Positions 28,591 through 38,649 are shown, numbered from the stretch's first letter. The stretch is DNA of 64,000 bases from Limimaricola hongkongensis DSM 17492 (GCF_000600975.2 NZ_KK088649.1:266749-330748), one strand, 5' to 3'. Notes: generated by a model from the sequence alone, not told the origin. Program-made: numbers and translations.

Positions 28591-31500
28591 TCAATGGGCG
28601 GCCCGGCGCAAGGCGGCCATCACGAGATCGTGGGGCAGGGGCATCAGCCGGGCCTGGGCCGTCCACAGCACCGCCACGTCGATCCGACGGTCGGGCCACA
28701 GCTGCGCCAGCATCGCCGCATAGGCGCCCATCTGCCGCAAGATGCCCTCTGGCGTGTCCTCGGGCCGATCCGGCACCACGCGGTTGGTCTTGAAATCGAT
28801 GGCGAGCACGCGGTCGGGCTCGATCACCAGCCGGTCGACCGCACCATGCAGCCGCCGGTCGCCCAGCGCCGGCACCCCGGCGGTGATCCCGGCCTCGGCC
28901 AGCGTGCCGGGCGCGAACATCGCCTCAAACCCCGGCGCGGCGACGAGATCCAGCGCGTCCGCCAGCAGGGTTTCTGTCTCGTCCAGCTCCGCCGTCTCTT
29001 CGGCATTGTCCAGAAGGCGGCGGCCCTGCGCCTCGCGGTCATCGGCGGGCAGGGCGGGCAGGTGTTCGAGCAGCAGGTGCATCAGCGTGCCGCGTGCCCG
29101 CGCTATGTCGCCATCCACCGGCTCCGCATCGCCCGGCATCACCTTCGCACCGCCGAGATCGGAGGGCGACAGCGTCGCGGCCTCCGCCTCGGGCAGGGCC
29201 ACGGGCGGATAGGCGGGCGGCGGCGGCAATTCGGCGGCGGCGGCGCGGGGCGGTTTCAGATCGCCACAGGCCCAGTCGAGATGGGCCAGCCGCACCCCCT
29301 CGCCGCCGGGCATCGGCATGGTCTTTGCCCCGAGCCGCTCCAGACCTTCGGCCACCGTGGCGTGCCAGCTTTGCCCCGCATCGCCGGTCTCGCCGGGCGC
29401 GCAGACGATCAGCCAGCTTTCGGCCCGCGTCATCGCCACGTAGAGCAGGCGGCGGCGTTCACGCTCCTGCGCGTCGATCAGGCTCTCGCGCAGCGCCTGC
29501 ATCGGTTCGGGCATCTCGGCGGCGGGCCCGGCCCAAAGCTGCGCCGCGCCCGCGTCATAAAGCCGGTCGCGCAGCCGGACCTCGCGCTTGGCCGCGTCGG
29601 GCAGGATCACGATCGGCGCCTCAAGGCCCTTGGCGCCATGCACCGACATCACCCGAAGCCGGTCCCCGGCGGATTCCGCCTGCCGCTTGATCTCCAGCTC
29701 GTCGGTCTCCAGCCATTCGAGAAACCCGGTGAGGCCCGGCACCTCCGCCTGCTCGTAGGACAGCGCCTGTGACAGCAGCGCGTCGATCCCGTCCTCGGCC
29801 TCGGGGCCCAGCCGCGCGAGCAGGCGGCGGCGGCCATCATGGCGCAACAGCAGCCGGTTGATCAGGTCGTAGGGCCGCAGGAAGTCGGCCTGGCGGCGCA
29901 TGTCGTCGAGCACGGCCATGGTGTCCGGGAACCTCTCGCCCGCGTCGCGCAGCCGGGGCCACAGATGGCCGGGACGGCCATGGGCAAGCGCATAGAGATC
30001 GCTCTCGCTCCAACCCAGAAGCGGCGAGCGCAGCGCGCAGGCAAGCGACAGGTCATCCTCGGGCAGCGCGAGAAAGCGCAGCACCGCCGCGATGTCCTTG
30101 ACCGCCAGCTCGCCGCCGATGCGCAGCCGATCGGCCCCCGCCACGTTGAGCCCGGCCGCCTTGCAGGCGCGGATGATCTCGGAAAACAGCGCCGAGCGCC
30201 GCTGCACGAGGATCAGCACGTCGCCCTCGCTCACGGGGCGGCGGTCATAGACGCCCGAATGGCCGCGCTCGACCGGGATGGTCTCTTCGGCCTTCATCCG
30301 CACCACCTCGTCGGCGATGCGCCGCGCCAGCACCACCGAGGGGTCGGTGTCGCCCGGACGGTCGACCGGATCGGTCCAGTCGGGCGCCTCCTCGTCCTTT
30401 TCCGGCTTTTCCACCGGCGGCCAGAGATCGACCCGGCCCGGCATCGCCGATTTGAACGCGCGGTGCGGCACCTCGCCGCCCAGACCCTCGCGATGCGGGC
30501 CCACGAAGGTCGCGTCGACGGCGCGCAGGATGGCTTCCGAGGAGCGGAAGGAATGTTCGAGATCGAGCCGGTTCAGACCCGCCCCCGCCGCCTCCAGCCG
30601 CTCCGCGAAATGCGCCTGCATCCGGTCGAAGCCCTCGGGATCGGCGCCCTGGAACGAATAGATCGACTGCTTCTTGTCGCCGACGACGAAAATCGTGCGG
30701 CGGCGCTCGGGCTGCGCGCCTTCGCCGGCGGCGAATTCCTGCGCCAGCCGCTCGATCACCGCCCATTGCGCAGGCGAGGTGTCCTGCGCCTCGTCCACGA
30801 GGATGTGGTCGATGCCGCCATCGAGCCGGAACAGCACCCATTGCGCCACCGCCGGATCGGTCAGAAGACGGCGCGCCTTGCCGATCAGATCGTCGAAATC
30901 GAGCATGCCGCGCAACAGCTTGCGCCGTTCATAGGCGGGCACGAAGGCACGGGCGAAGGCGTCGAGAGTGCGGGTCTTTTCCAGCGCCACCAGCGCCAGC
31001 CGGGTCGCGTGCCCCTCCTCGATCCGGGCCATCAGGTCGTCGAGCCGCTCGATCAGCGCCGGGTCGCTTTCGCGCAGCTTCTTGGTGGGAAACTTGCCGA
31101 TCTTGGCGCCGAACGGCGCCGCGGCCTTCGCGCCGAACAGGAACAGCCCTTCGAGAAGGTCGAGCAGGGCCGCATCCGGCGCGGCCCGAAGGTCGACCCT
31201 GTCGAGCTTGCCTGCGGCCTTGAGATCGTTGGCGGTGCCCTGCCGCAGCAGCAGCCTGAGCGCGCCCAGCGTGTCGAAATCGTCCGGCTCGAGACAGACG
31301 TCGTAGTAGCGCCCCAGCGTCAGACCGGCGGGCACGTCGAAATACGCCGCCAGCGCGGCGTCGTCGGCATCGTTCAGGAACGTCTCGCGCCGCGCCGTGA
31401 TCTCGGACAAGAGCGCGTCGAAATTGCCCTCGGGCGCCTGCAACGCCAGCGCGTCGACGAGAGGGCGTTCCGGCCCCGAGGCCATGGCGTCGACCACCTC

Positions 31501-31962
31501 GGCGCGCAGAAGCTGCGCGGTGCGGTCCTCCATCTCGGTGAATTGCGGGCTGACCCCGGCCTCCAGCGGAAAGCGGCGCAGCAGCCCCGCGCAGAACGAA
31601 TGGATCGTCTGGATGCGCAGGCCGCCCGGCGTCTCGATCGCGCGGGCGAACAGCGTGCGCGCGGAACGCAGCGTGATCGCCTGCGGCGTGCCCAGCCGTT
31701 CCAGCGCCTCGCGCAGCGCCGCGTCCTCCATCATCGCCCATTCGCCAAGGCGGCGGAATAGCCGGTTCTGCATCTCGCTGGCTGCGGCCTTGGTGTAGGT
31801 CAGGCACAGGATGTTCTGCGGATCGGTGCCGTCCAGAAGCAGCCGCGCCACCCGGTCGGTGAGCACGCGGGTCTTGCCCGACCCGGCATTGGCCGAAAGC
31901 CAGGTCGAATTGGCCGGGTCGGCGGCGCGGACCTGCCGCTCGGTCGCGTCGTCGCGGATCAT
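28591..31962 (-). CDS. addA: Double-strand break repair helicase-nuclease AddA
   Basis: Helicase and nuclease subunit of the AddAB complex, the RecBCD counterpart in alphaproteobacteria. The product is 1123 residues. It has a UvrD-like helicase with Walker A LSANAGSGKT (22-31), DDLIGKARRL and LVDEAQDTSPAQW (motif II), VMSVHGAKGLEAPIV and LLYVAMTRAE (motifs V-VI). The C-terminal nuclease shows GTLMHLLLEH and AIDFKTN. The ATG at 31962 overlaps the addB stop (ATGA). Confidence 0.96.
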   Translation of the reverse strand: MIRDDATERQVRAADPANSTWLSANAGSGKTRVLTDRVARLLLDGTDPQNILCLTYTKAAASEMQNRLFRRLGEWAMMEDAALREALERLGTPQAITLRSARTLFARAIETPGGLRIQTIHSFCAGLLRRFPLEAGVSPQFTEMEDRTAQLLRAEVVDAMASGPERPLVDALALQAPEGNFDALLSEITARRETFLNDADDAALAAYFDVPAGLTLGRYYDVCLEPDDFDTLGALRLLLRQGTANDLKAAGKLDRVDLRAAPDAALLDLLEGLFLFGAKAAAPFGAKIGKFPTKKLRESDPALIERLDDLMARIEEGHATRLALVALEKTRTLDAFARAFVPAYERRKLLRGMLDFDDLIGKARRLLTDPAVAQWVLFRLDGGIDHILVDEAQDTSPAQWAVIERLAQEFAAGEGAQPERRRTIFVVGDKKQSIYSFQGADPEGFDRMQAHFAERLEAAGAGLNRLDLEHSFRSSEAILRAVDATFVGPHREGLGGEVPHRAFKSAMPGRVDLWPPVEKPEKDEEAPDWTDPVDRPGDTDPSVVLARRIADEVVRMKAEETIPVERGHSGVYDRRPVSEGDVLILVQRRSALFSEIIRACKAAGLNVAGADRLRIGGELAVKDIAAVLRFLALPEDDLSLACALRSPLLGWSESDLYALAHGRPGHLWPRLRDAGERFPDTMAVLDDMRRQADFLRPYDLINRLLLRHDGRRRLLARLGPEAEDGIDALLSQALSYEQAEVPGLTGFLEWLETDELEIKRQAESAGDRLRVMSVHGAKGLEAPIVILPDAAKREVRLRDRLYDAGAAQLWAGPAAEMPEPMQALRESLIDAQERERRRLLYVAMTRAESWLIVCAPGETGDAGQSWHATVAEGLERLGAKTMPMPGGEGVRLAHLDWACGDLKPPRAAAAELPPPPAYPPVALPEAEAATLSPSDLGGAKVMPGDAEPVDGDIARARGTLMHLLLEHLPALPADDREAQGRRLLDNAEETAELDETETLLADALDLVAAPGFEAMFAPGTLAEAGITAGVPALGDRRLHGAVDRLVIEPDRVLAIDFKTNRVVPDRPEDTPEGILRQMGAYAAMLAQLWPDRRIDVAVLWTAQARLMPLPHDLVMAALRRAAH

Positions 31963-34916
31963 CCGACATCCTCCCCTTCGGCGGGCTGCGAAAAGTCCCA
32001 TTCGCCAAAGCGCGACAAATGATCGTAATCGCTGCGGTCCTTGTCGCTCATCATCGCCATGCGGGCCGAATAGCCGCGCTGCGGCTCCTGCCAGCGGGCG
32101 ATCAGCGCGCGCAGCTGCGCCCAGACCTGGTCGGGGGGGATCTCGTCGAGCGGCGCGTCCACGGTCGTGCCCTTGCCCGCCAGCCCGATATAAGAGGCCC
32201 CCGCGACCCGGCCCGCACGCGCGCCCTTTTGTTCGAACCCGCCGCGCTCGGCCATCGCCGCTTCGAGCAGGAGCTGTTTTTCAAAGACCTTCTGCTGCGC
32301 CACGCTGGGCGGCGCGCCGGTCTTGTAGTCGTAGATCCGAAAGCCGTCTGGCCCCTCGTCGATCCGGTCGGCCTGCGCGGTCAGGGTGAAGTTCAGATCC
32401 TCCATCCGCGCGGCCCCGTCGATCTCGAAATGACGCGGCGCGGCGAGCGTCTGGCGCGCGGCCTCGGTGGTCAGGAACCAGTCGCTGATCCGGGCGATCC
32501 GCGCGATCCAGAGACGGCGCACGGTCGGCCATGGACACTGGTCGTTCAGCACCTCCTCCGTGACCTCCATCAGCCGGGCCTTGGCGCCGGGATCGGTGGG
32601 CGCGATGCCCTCCTTCAGGAACCGCTCGAACACCTCGTGCAGCACCGTGCCGCGCAGCGCCGCGTCGGGGTTCGGCGTCAGCGGATCGAGGCCGTGCAGC
32701 CGCAAGACGCGGCTGGCATAGATCGCGTAGGGGTCGCGGATCAGGGTGCGGATCGCGGTGACCGAAAGCTTGTCGGGCCGCGCCGAGAGGGGCGGGCGCG
32801 GGCTGGGGCGGCGGGCGGAGGGCACACGCGCCTGCGGCACCGACAGCGCCGTGGCGCGCGCCAGCCAATCGGCGCCGCGCGCGCGCATTTCGGCCAGGGC
32901 CGTGCGGCCGCCTTGGTCGGGCAGACCTTCGAGCAGGTTGGTCAGCCGGTTGATCCAGCGCGAGGGCACGGTTTCGCTATCCGACGACCGGGTCGAGCGG
33001 GTGATCCAGACCTCGCGCACCGCCACCGCCTGCTGGTAGTCATGCGCCGACAGGCCGATCCGGCGTTCGGGCAGCAGCAGACCGGCCTGCGCGCGCATCT
33101 TGCGATTGAGCCACGGATCGGCGGGCGGCGCCTCGGGCCACGCGCCTTCGTTCATGCTCGCAAGGATGGTGAGATCGGCCCCCTGCACCCGCGCCTCCAG
33201 CGTGCCACGGATCAGAACCTGGGGGTGGCCGGTATCGGGGTTGCGCACCTCGACCTTGCGCATCACGCCGAGAAACAGCGAGCGGTAGTCGCGCGTGCCC
33301 ATCTCGCCCGCCGCGTCGGCCTGTTCGGCCAGCCCGTCGCAGCATTGCCGCGCGGCGCGGCCCGCCGCCTCGTCCCACAGCCCGCCGCTGCCCTCTGCGC
33401 CCGGCCCGGAGGCGAGGCATTCGGCCAGCTTCAGATGGCAGGCGAGATGCTCCGAAAGCGGCTTGTCCGCGCCGTTCGGCACGAGATCCAGCGCCGCGCA
33501 GAGCCAGTCGGCCCAGCCCATCCGCCCCGGATCGCGCGCGCCGGTCTTTTCGGCCCAGCGCCGCAGCACCGCGTCGTCGGGATAGGCCGCGCCTTCGCGT
33601 CTGAGCCACAGTTCCAGCTCGCGCGTGCGCAAAAGATGCTGGCCGCGGTCGCGGCCCGAATGGCACAAGGGGTGCTTGAGGAGCGACAGGATCGCCGCCG
33701 GGCCGGGCCGTTCGCCCATGATCTCGGCCACCAGGCGCAAAAACCGCCCCGGCGGCGTCAGCGGCAGCGGCACGCCCGCGCTGTCATCGGCCACGAGATC
33801 CCAGCGGTCGAGTGCCGCCGAGACCTGCCGGGTCAGCATCCGGTCGGGGGTGACGAGCGCCACGGTCTTGCCCTCGTCGATGGCGGCGCGCATCCGCAGC
33901 GCGATGGTCTCGGCCTCCATCCGGGGCGATGGCGCTTCGAGCAGCGTCAGCGCTTCGGTCGCGGGGCCGAGATCGCCAAGCCCCGGCCCCTCGTCGCGCC
34001 ACTGGTCGGTGACCGGCGCCGGGCGCAGCGACAGCGACACCAGCCGGTTGCGCGCCTCCGACGGGGCGGGGGTGTCGTGCCACAGCCGCAGGTCGGCGGC
34101 CTCCATGTCGAGCATGCGCAGGATGCGGCGAAACCGGAATTGCGGGTGGTCCTCGGCGGCGAGCGCCTCGTCGAGCCGCTCCCACACCTCCTGCGGCTGG
34201 TCCATGTCGACGCCGGGCAGCACCACCGCGCCATTGGCCTGCCGCGCCACCGCGTCGAGCAGCAGCGCCGTCGCCCCGCGCGACCCGGTGGAGCCCGCGA
34301 TGATCACCGGGTCGGCGGGCGGCGCGTCGGCCCATCTGTCGACCAACCGCTCCACCGCCATGCGCTGGCGCGCCTCGCGGTCGGGAGCGGCGTCGGGGCC
34401 GAACCAGACATTGACGATGTTGAGAAATTGCAAGCTGCGCGCCCAGTGGCCCGACAGGTCGGTCACGTCGAGCTTTGCGATGTCGTCCGGCGTCACGCCT
34501 TCGCCCTGCATCTCGTCCATCAGGCTCGCGAGGCTGTCGGACAGATCATACAGCGCGGCGCGCGGGGCGAGATCGGGCTGCGCCTCGATCAGCCGGGCGA
34601 CGAGCTGCGTCAGCTCCAGCCTGCGGCGCAGCCCGTTCACCGGCAACGGCAGCTCGGGGCCGAGCGGATCGAGCGCCAGATCGGTGATCAGCCGCAGCCG
34701 CGGCAGCAGCGTCGGCGGACCTTCGTCGAAGATGTCGCGCACCCGGCGGCGCATCCGGTTGGTGTTGAGATAGACGGTGACGCGGGCCATCGCCTCGGGG
34801 CCCTTGTCGCCAAAGCGCGCGCGCAGCCCGGCCACCAGACCTGCGGCGAAATCGACGCCGCAGGGCAGGGCATAGAGATGGGCGGGCCCGGCATCGGGAA
34901 AGGTCTCAGACGACAT
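31959..34916 (-). CDS. addB: Double-strand break repair protein AddB
   Basis: Second AddAB subunit, with an inactivated helicase fold and a C-terminal nuclease. The product is 985 residues. The N-terminal region lacks a normal Walker A but has IIAGSTGSRGAT. The PD-(D/E)XK nuclease carries GTVLHEVFERFL and RIYDYKTGAPPS near the C-terminus. It overlaps the murU-like gene by 11 bases and addA by 4. Confidence 0.95.
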   Translation of the reverse strand: MSSETFPDAGPAHLYALPCGVDFAAGLVAGLRARFGDKGPEAMARVTVYLNTNRMRRRVRDIFDEGPPTLLPRLRLITDLALDPLGPELPLPVNGLRRRLELTQLVARLIEAQPDLAPRAALYDLSDSLASLMDEMQGEGVTPDDIAKLDVTDLSGHWARSLQFLNIVNVWFGPDAAPDREARQRMAVERLVDRWADAPPADPVIIAGSTGSRGATALLLDAVARQANGAVVLPGVDMDQPQEVWERLDEALAAEDHPQFRFRRILRMLDMEAADLRLWHDTPAPSEARNRLVSLSLRPAPVTDQWRDEGPGLGDLGPATEALTLLEAPSPRMEAETIALRMRAAIDEGKTVALVTPDRMLTRQVSAALDRWDLVADDSAGVPLPLTPPGRFLRLVAEIMGERPGPAAILSLLKHPLCHSGRDRGQHLLRTRELELWLRREGAAYPDDAVLRRWAEKTGARDPGRMGWADWLCAALDLVPNGADKPLSEHLACHLKLAECLASGPGAEGSGGLWDEAAGRAARQCCDGLAEQADAAGEMGTRDYRSLFLGVMRKVEVRNPDTGHPQVLIRGTLEARVQGADLTILASMNEGAWPEAPPADPWLNRKMRAQAGLLLPERRIGLSAHDYQQAVAVREVWITRSTRSSDSETVPSRWINRLTNLLEGLPDQGGRTALAEMRARGADWLARATALSVPQARVPSARRPSPRPPLSARPDKLSVTAIRTLIRDPYAIYASRVLRLHGLDPLTPNPDAALRGTVLHEVFERFLKEGIAPTDPGAKARLMEVTEEVLNDQCPWPTVRRLWIARIARISDWFLTTEAARQTLAAPRHFEIDGAARMEDLNFTLTAQADRIDEGPDGFRIYDYKTGAPPSVAQQKVFEKQLLLEAAMAERGGFEQKGARAGRVAGASYIGLAGKGTTVDAPLDEIPPDQVWAQLRALIARWQEPQRGYSARMAMMSDKDRSDYDHLSRFGEWDFSQPAEGEDVG

Positions 34917-35604
34917 GGTCGTTCTGTATCATGCCTTCGGCCAGCGGAATGCAGTCGGGACGGCCGACATCGCACCAGCGTCCGTCATGCACCACGCCGT
35001 ACAGCCTGCCCCTCGCGGCGATCTCGTTCCACAGCAGGTTGAGCGAGAAGGCCTCTTCGGGGATCGCGTCGAGCCCGTCGGGCAGGATGATCTGCGCGCC
35101 AGAATAGACATGGCCCGGCCCGCGCGAAAGCCGCCCGTCGGGGGCGACGATGAAATCGCCCTCGCCGGTATGGCCCAGCGCGTTCTCGCGCGGCAAGAGC
35201 AAGAGCAGCGCCTCCATCCGCGCGGGATCCCAGGCGCGCCGCAGCGCCAGGAGCGGGTTGGGCCCGGACCACATGGCGTCGGAGTTGAGCGTGTAGACCG
35301 GGCCGGGGCCGAGCAGGGGCCGCGCCCGGCGCAGCCCGCCGCCGGTTTCCAGAAGCCGGTCGCTTTCATCCGACAGGATCACGTCGCGGTCCGCGAGGTG
35401 ATCGCGCAGCACCTCGCCCTTGTGGTGCAGGTTGACCACCCGGCGCAGCGGCATCAGCGGCGCGGTCAGGTCGAGCGCGTGGTCGATCAGCGGGCGGCCC
35501 GCCACCTCGACCATCGGCTTGGGGCGGCTTTGGGTGAGCGGGCCCATGCGGCGGCCAAGACCGGCGGCAAAGATCATGATGGCGCCGGGCGCTTGGGACG
35601 TCAT
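34906..35604 (-). CDS. Sugar-1-phosphate nucleotidyltransferase, MurU-like
   Basis: By neighbourhood and similarity, probably UDP-MurNAc synthesis from MurNAc-1-phosphate and UTP in anabolic cell-wall recycling. The product is 232 residues. The N-terminal signature is IFAAGLGRRMGPLTQSRPKP, followed by LETGGGLRRA and the metal-binding NSDAMW. The C-terminus has WCDVGRPDCIPLAEG. It is joined to the amgK-like kinase by an ATGA overlap. Another sugar substrate cannot be excluded. Confidence 0.85.
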   Translation of the reverse strand: MTSQAPGAIMIFAAGLGRRMGPLTQSRPKPMVEVAGRPLIDHALDLTAPLMPLRRVVNLHHKGEVLRDHLADRDVILSDESDRLLETGGGLRRARPLLGPGPVYTLNSDAMWSGPNPLLALRRAWDPARMEALLLLLPRENALGHTGEGDFIVAPDGRLSRGPGHVYSGAQIILPDGLDAIPEEAFSLNLLWNEIAARGRLYGVVHDGRWCDVGRPDCIPLAEGMIQNDHVV

Positions 35605-36548
35605 GGGGCGAACTCCTCGGGCTGGGGCAGGGCGGCGGCGTGGGGCGCCAGCGATGCGAGCGCGGGGTGGCGCAGATCGGCCGCGATCTGGCCCCGGACG
35701 CGCGGCATCAGCGCAAGGTAGCGGGTCTTGCCGTCGCGGCGGGCAAGCCGGGCAAAGATGCCAAGGATGCGCAGGTTGCGCTGCACGCCCAGCGCGGCGC
35801 AGGCCGCCTCGACGGTGTCCGCATCACGCCCCGTCTTGGCGGCGAAGCGGGCGATCATCGCGGCGCGCAGGTCGTCCGGCACGTCGCGGCGCGCATCGCG
35901 CAAGAGCGAGACGAGATCGTATTCGGGGGGCGCCAGCAGCGCGTCCTGGAAATCGAGAAGACCGATCCGGTCGGTGCCCGCGCGGTCGGGCCGCCAGATC
36001 AGGTTCTCGGCGTGAAAATCCCGCAGCGCGAGCGCCGAAGGCGCGGGCGCGTGCCGCTCCAGCACCGCGCGCAAACCCGCCTGCAGCGCCGCGAGGTCGA
36101 GACCGGGGGCGTACCATTCGCCAAGCGGGGCGATCATCTCGGCGCCGATCCCGGGCGTCAGCCGCGACAGCCCGTCGGGCGGCGCTGCGGCCTGAAGCCG
36201 GGCGAGCACGTCGATCGCGGCGGCATAGGGCGCGGTGTCGCCCGGATGCGTCTCGGCCCATTGCGCCACCTGCACGGGACCGAGATCCCCGATCACCGCG
36301 AGCCCCGCCGCGCGGTCGAGCGCGTGGATGCGCGGCGCGCACAGGCCGATCCCGGTCAGGTGCCGGGCGATTGTCACGAAGGCGTCGAGCGCCGCCAGCC
36401 CGTCCTCGGGGCAGATCATCAGGATCAGGCTTTCGCCGCCGGGGCCGGTCAGCCGTTCGTAGCGGCGCGCCGACGCATCCCCGGCCAGCGCCGTTCGGGC
36501 GTGATCCGACAGGCCGTGCCGGGCAAGAAAGGCGCAGGTCTCAGTCAA
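35601..36548 (-). CDS. amgK: Anomeric MurNAc/GlcNAc kinase, AmgK-like (aminoglycoside phosphotransferase fold)
   Basis: Phosphorylates MurNAc (and GlcNAc) at C1, feeding MurU and bypassing de novo UDP-MurNAc synthesis. The product is 315 residues. The catalytic loop is ALRDFHAENLIW and the metal loop GLLDFQDALLAPPEYDLVS. GDASARRYERL near the N-terminus fits the phosphate-binding strand. It overlaps tsaE by 8 bases and the murU-like gene by 4, the known tsaE-amgK-murU arrangement. Confidence 0.87.
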   Translation of the reverse strand: MTETCAFLARHGLSDHARTALAGDASARRYERLTGPGGESLILMICPEDGLAALDAFVTIARHLTGIGLCAPRIHALDRAAGLAVIGDLGPVQVAQWAETHPGDTAPYAAAIDVLARLQAAAPPDGLSRLTPGIGAEMIAPLGEWYAPGLDLAALQAGLRAVLERHAPAPSALALRDFHAENLIWRPDRAGTDRIGLLDFQDALLAPPEYDLVSLLRDARRDVPDDLRAAMIARFAAKTGRDADTVEAACAALGVQRNLRILGIFARLARRDGKTRYLALMPRVRGQIAADLRHPALASLAPHAAALPQPEEFAP

Positions 36549-37008
36549 GGACGGGCTCCAGCCTGGCGCGCCATGCCTCCGGCCCCGAGAAGGTCAGGAC
36601 ATGGCCATCGGGCCGCGCCTCGAAGTCCAGCGACAGCGCGCCCTGCGGCGCCATGTCGCCCATCCGGTCGGGCCATTCGATCAGGCAGATGGCGTGGCCC
36701 ATCGCCTCGTCGAGACCGAGCTCCACCAGCTCGAACGGGTCGCCGAGCCGGTAGAGGTCGCAATGCCAGATCTCGGCGCCGGGCGCGTCGTAGCTTTGCA
36801 CCAGCGTGAAGGTGGGCGATGGCACCTCTTCGTCGGGATTGCCGGTGCGGGCGCGGATCAGCGCGCGCGCGAAAAAGCTCTTGCCCGCGCCGATCTGGCC
36901 CGACAGCAGCAGCGTGTCGCCCGCGCGCAGATGCGGAGCGAGCCGGGCTGCCAGATCAAGGCTGCGCGATTCGTCGGGAAGGAGGATCGGACCGGCGGTG
37001 AAACTCAT
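36541..37008 (-). CDS. tsaE: tRNA threonylcarbamoyladenosine biosynthesis ATPase TsaE
   Basis: ATPase needed with TsaB, TsaC and TsaD for t6A37 in ANN-decoding tRNAs. The product is 155 residues. Walker A is SGQIGAGKSFFARALI; PSPTFTLVQSY and HCDLYRLGDPFELVELGLDE are hallmark TsaE segments. It heads a leftward operon with amgK, murU-like and addBA. Its partner tsaD is also in this window at 45626. Confidence 0.96.
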   Translation of the reverse strand: MSFTAGPILLPDESRSLDLAARLAPHLRAGDTLLLSGQIGAGKSFFARALIRARTGNPDEEVPSPTFTLVQSYDAPGAEIWHCDLYRLGDPFELVELGLDEAMGHAICLIEWPDRMGDMAPQGALSLDFEARPDGHVLTFSGPEAWRARLEPVLD

Positions 37009-37056
37009 GCCCGCAACCTATGCGCTGGGCCGTGTGCTGCAAGCCGAAACGCCCCG

Positions 37057-38649
37057 TCAGCCGCCGCCTGCGCGAAGCTGCGCTGCACCGTCGGGCGCGG
37101 TGTCGTCATTGAGCGGCGCGATGACGCGGGGCGCGTCCGGCGCATCGAGCTGGAAGCTGGCCAGCGTCGCGCCGCCGGGCAGCGGCGTGAAGCGGCAGCC
37201 CATGGCGCGCCCGTCATGAAGCCGCAGCCGGTCGGACCATTCGGCCCGCTCGCCGAAGGCGCCGGCGAAATCGCGCAGCTCGCCGAGCACCGGCGACGGC
37301 GCGAGCAGGCGCTGCCAGCGCGCGATCTCGTCGCTCAGCCCGATATCCGCGAGACCGGGATCGGGCGCGCCCCAGAGCATGTCGTAGCCGGCGTTGTGCA
37401 ACAGCCGCACGCCGCCGGCCGAAAACACCGCGACCGCGTCGGGCAGCGTGTCGAGCACCGCCCGCGCGGTGTCGATCTCGGCCCTGAAATGCCGGCTGAG
37501 CGAGATCTCGGCGCTGATATCCTCGAACAGGAAGGCCAGGGCCCCGTCCGGGTGCGGCCGCCCGGTGACGCGAAAGGTCCGGCCACCGGGCAGCGACCAG
37601 GTTTCGCAATAGGTGCCGCGCGCGGCCTGCGCCTCGAGCGCGGCGACCTGTTCGCGCCAGCTGGTGTAATCCTTGGGCTCGGGCAGCATGTTGCTGTCGC
37701 GCAGCCGGTCGAGCACGGTCTGCACCTGCGGGCGCGAGCTGAGAAAGGCGATCGGCAGCCCGGTGAGGTCGTGATAGGCCGGGTTGAACATGACGAGCTT
37801 GCGGTCGCGGTCGAAGATGGCAAGACCGATGGCGAGCTGCGCGAAGGTCTTGGTCAGGGTCTGGACGAATTTGCGCCGGGCCTGCTCGGCCTCGACGATC
37901 CCGGTCACGTCGAGCGCGAAATGCACATGCTCGGTGCCGCGTTGGATGCGGGTGATCTCGAACCAGCGGCGGCGCGCGTCCCCGGCGGGCGGCAGGCTGA
38001 CACGGCAGCTTTCGGTGTCGGAACCGGCGGGCGCGAAGGTCTTCGCGCCGAACAGGTCGGCGGATCCGTCCGCCGCCGTGGCGGCCTGCGTCTCCAGAAG
38101 CCGCATATAGGCGCGGTTGGCCCAGCTCAGCCGCCCGTCCTGGTCGAGCTTCCAGATCAGCTGCGGCGCGTCTTCCCCGATGCAACGCAGCGTCTCCAGC
38201 TCGTCCTGCAGCGCCGCGAAGGCGATCGGGTCGACCGGGCCCGGCGCCGCGCCGTGCGGCCCGTCCGGGCACAGGGTCAGCCGCAAGAGCCCGTCCCAGT
38301 GTTCGATCTCGATCCGGCCGAGCCCGCCGCGCGCCTCGATCCAGCTGCGACCATCGCCGTCGAGCCCGCGCAGCCGGTCGCGCAGGCCGGGAAAGCGGTG
38401 CTCCAGAAGGTCGAGCAGAAGCTCGCGCTCGGTTCCCGCGCCCTCCATCCGGTCGAGCAGGCGCCGGGCCGGCGGGCTGGCGTCGATCAGGCAATCGCCG
38501 TCGAACAGAAAGACGCTGCGCGCGTCGGAGGCGACGCCGCGGGGCCGGGCGGCGGCCATGATCCTGCCCGACAGGGCCACGATCATGGTCGCCGACAGGG
38601 TCGAGACGCAGGCCACGATCAAGAGCAGGAACAAGGGAGCAAAGGGCAT
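37057..38649 (-). CDS. Membrane-anchored triple-PAS protein without kinase domain
   Basis: Sensor-like protein of unknown function. The product is 530 residues. One N-terminal membrane helix (about 4-30) is followed by three PAS-like units: about 160-260 (QLIWKLDQDGRLSWANRAYM), 280-385 (LAIGLAIFDRDRKLVMFNPA) and 395-510 (LDTLPDAVAVFSAGG). No histidine kinase, GGDEF, EAL or HTH domain is seen. A consensus CtrA site lies 46 bp upstream of the ATG. It lies between regB and tsaE, with over 45 bp on either side, so it is probably its own transcription unit. Confidence 0.85.
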   Translation of the reverse strand: MPFAPLFLLLIVACVSTLSATMIVALSGRIMAAARPRGVASDARSVFLFDGDCLIDASPPARRLLDRMEGAGTERELLLDLLEHRFPGLRDRLRGLDGDGRSWIEARGGLGRIEIEHWDGLLRLTLCPDGPHGAAPGPVDPIAFAALQDELETLRCIGEDAPQLIWKLDQDGRLSWANRAYMRLLETQAATAADGSADLFGAKTFAPAGSDTESCRVSLPPAGDARRRWFEITRIQRGTEHVHFALDVTGIVEAEQARRKFVQTLTKTFAQLAIGLAIFDRDRKLVMFNPAYHDLTGLPIAFLSSRPQVQTVLDRLRDSNMLPEPKDYTSWREQVAALEAQAARGTYCETWSLPGGRTFRVTGRPHPDGALAFLFEDISAEISLSRHFRAEIDTARAVLDTLPDAVAVFSAGGVRLLHNAGYDMLWGAPDPGLADIGLSDEIARWQRLLAPSPVLGELRDFAGAFGERAEWSDRLRLHDGRAMGCRFTPLPGGATLASFQLDAPDAPRVIAPLNDDTAPDGAAQLRAGGG

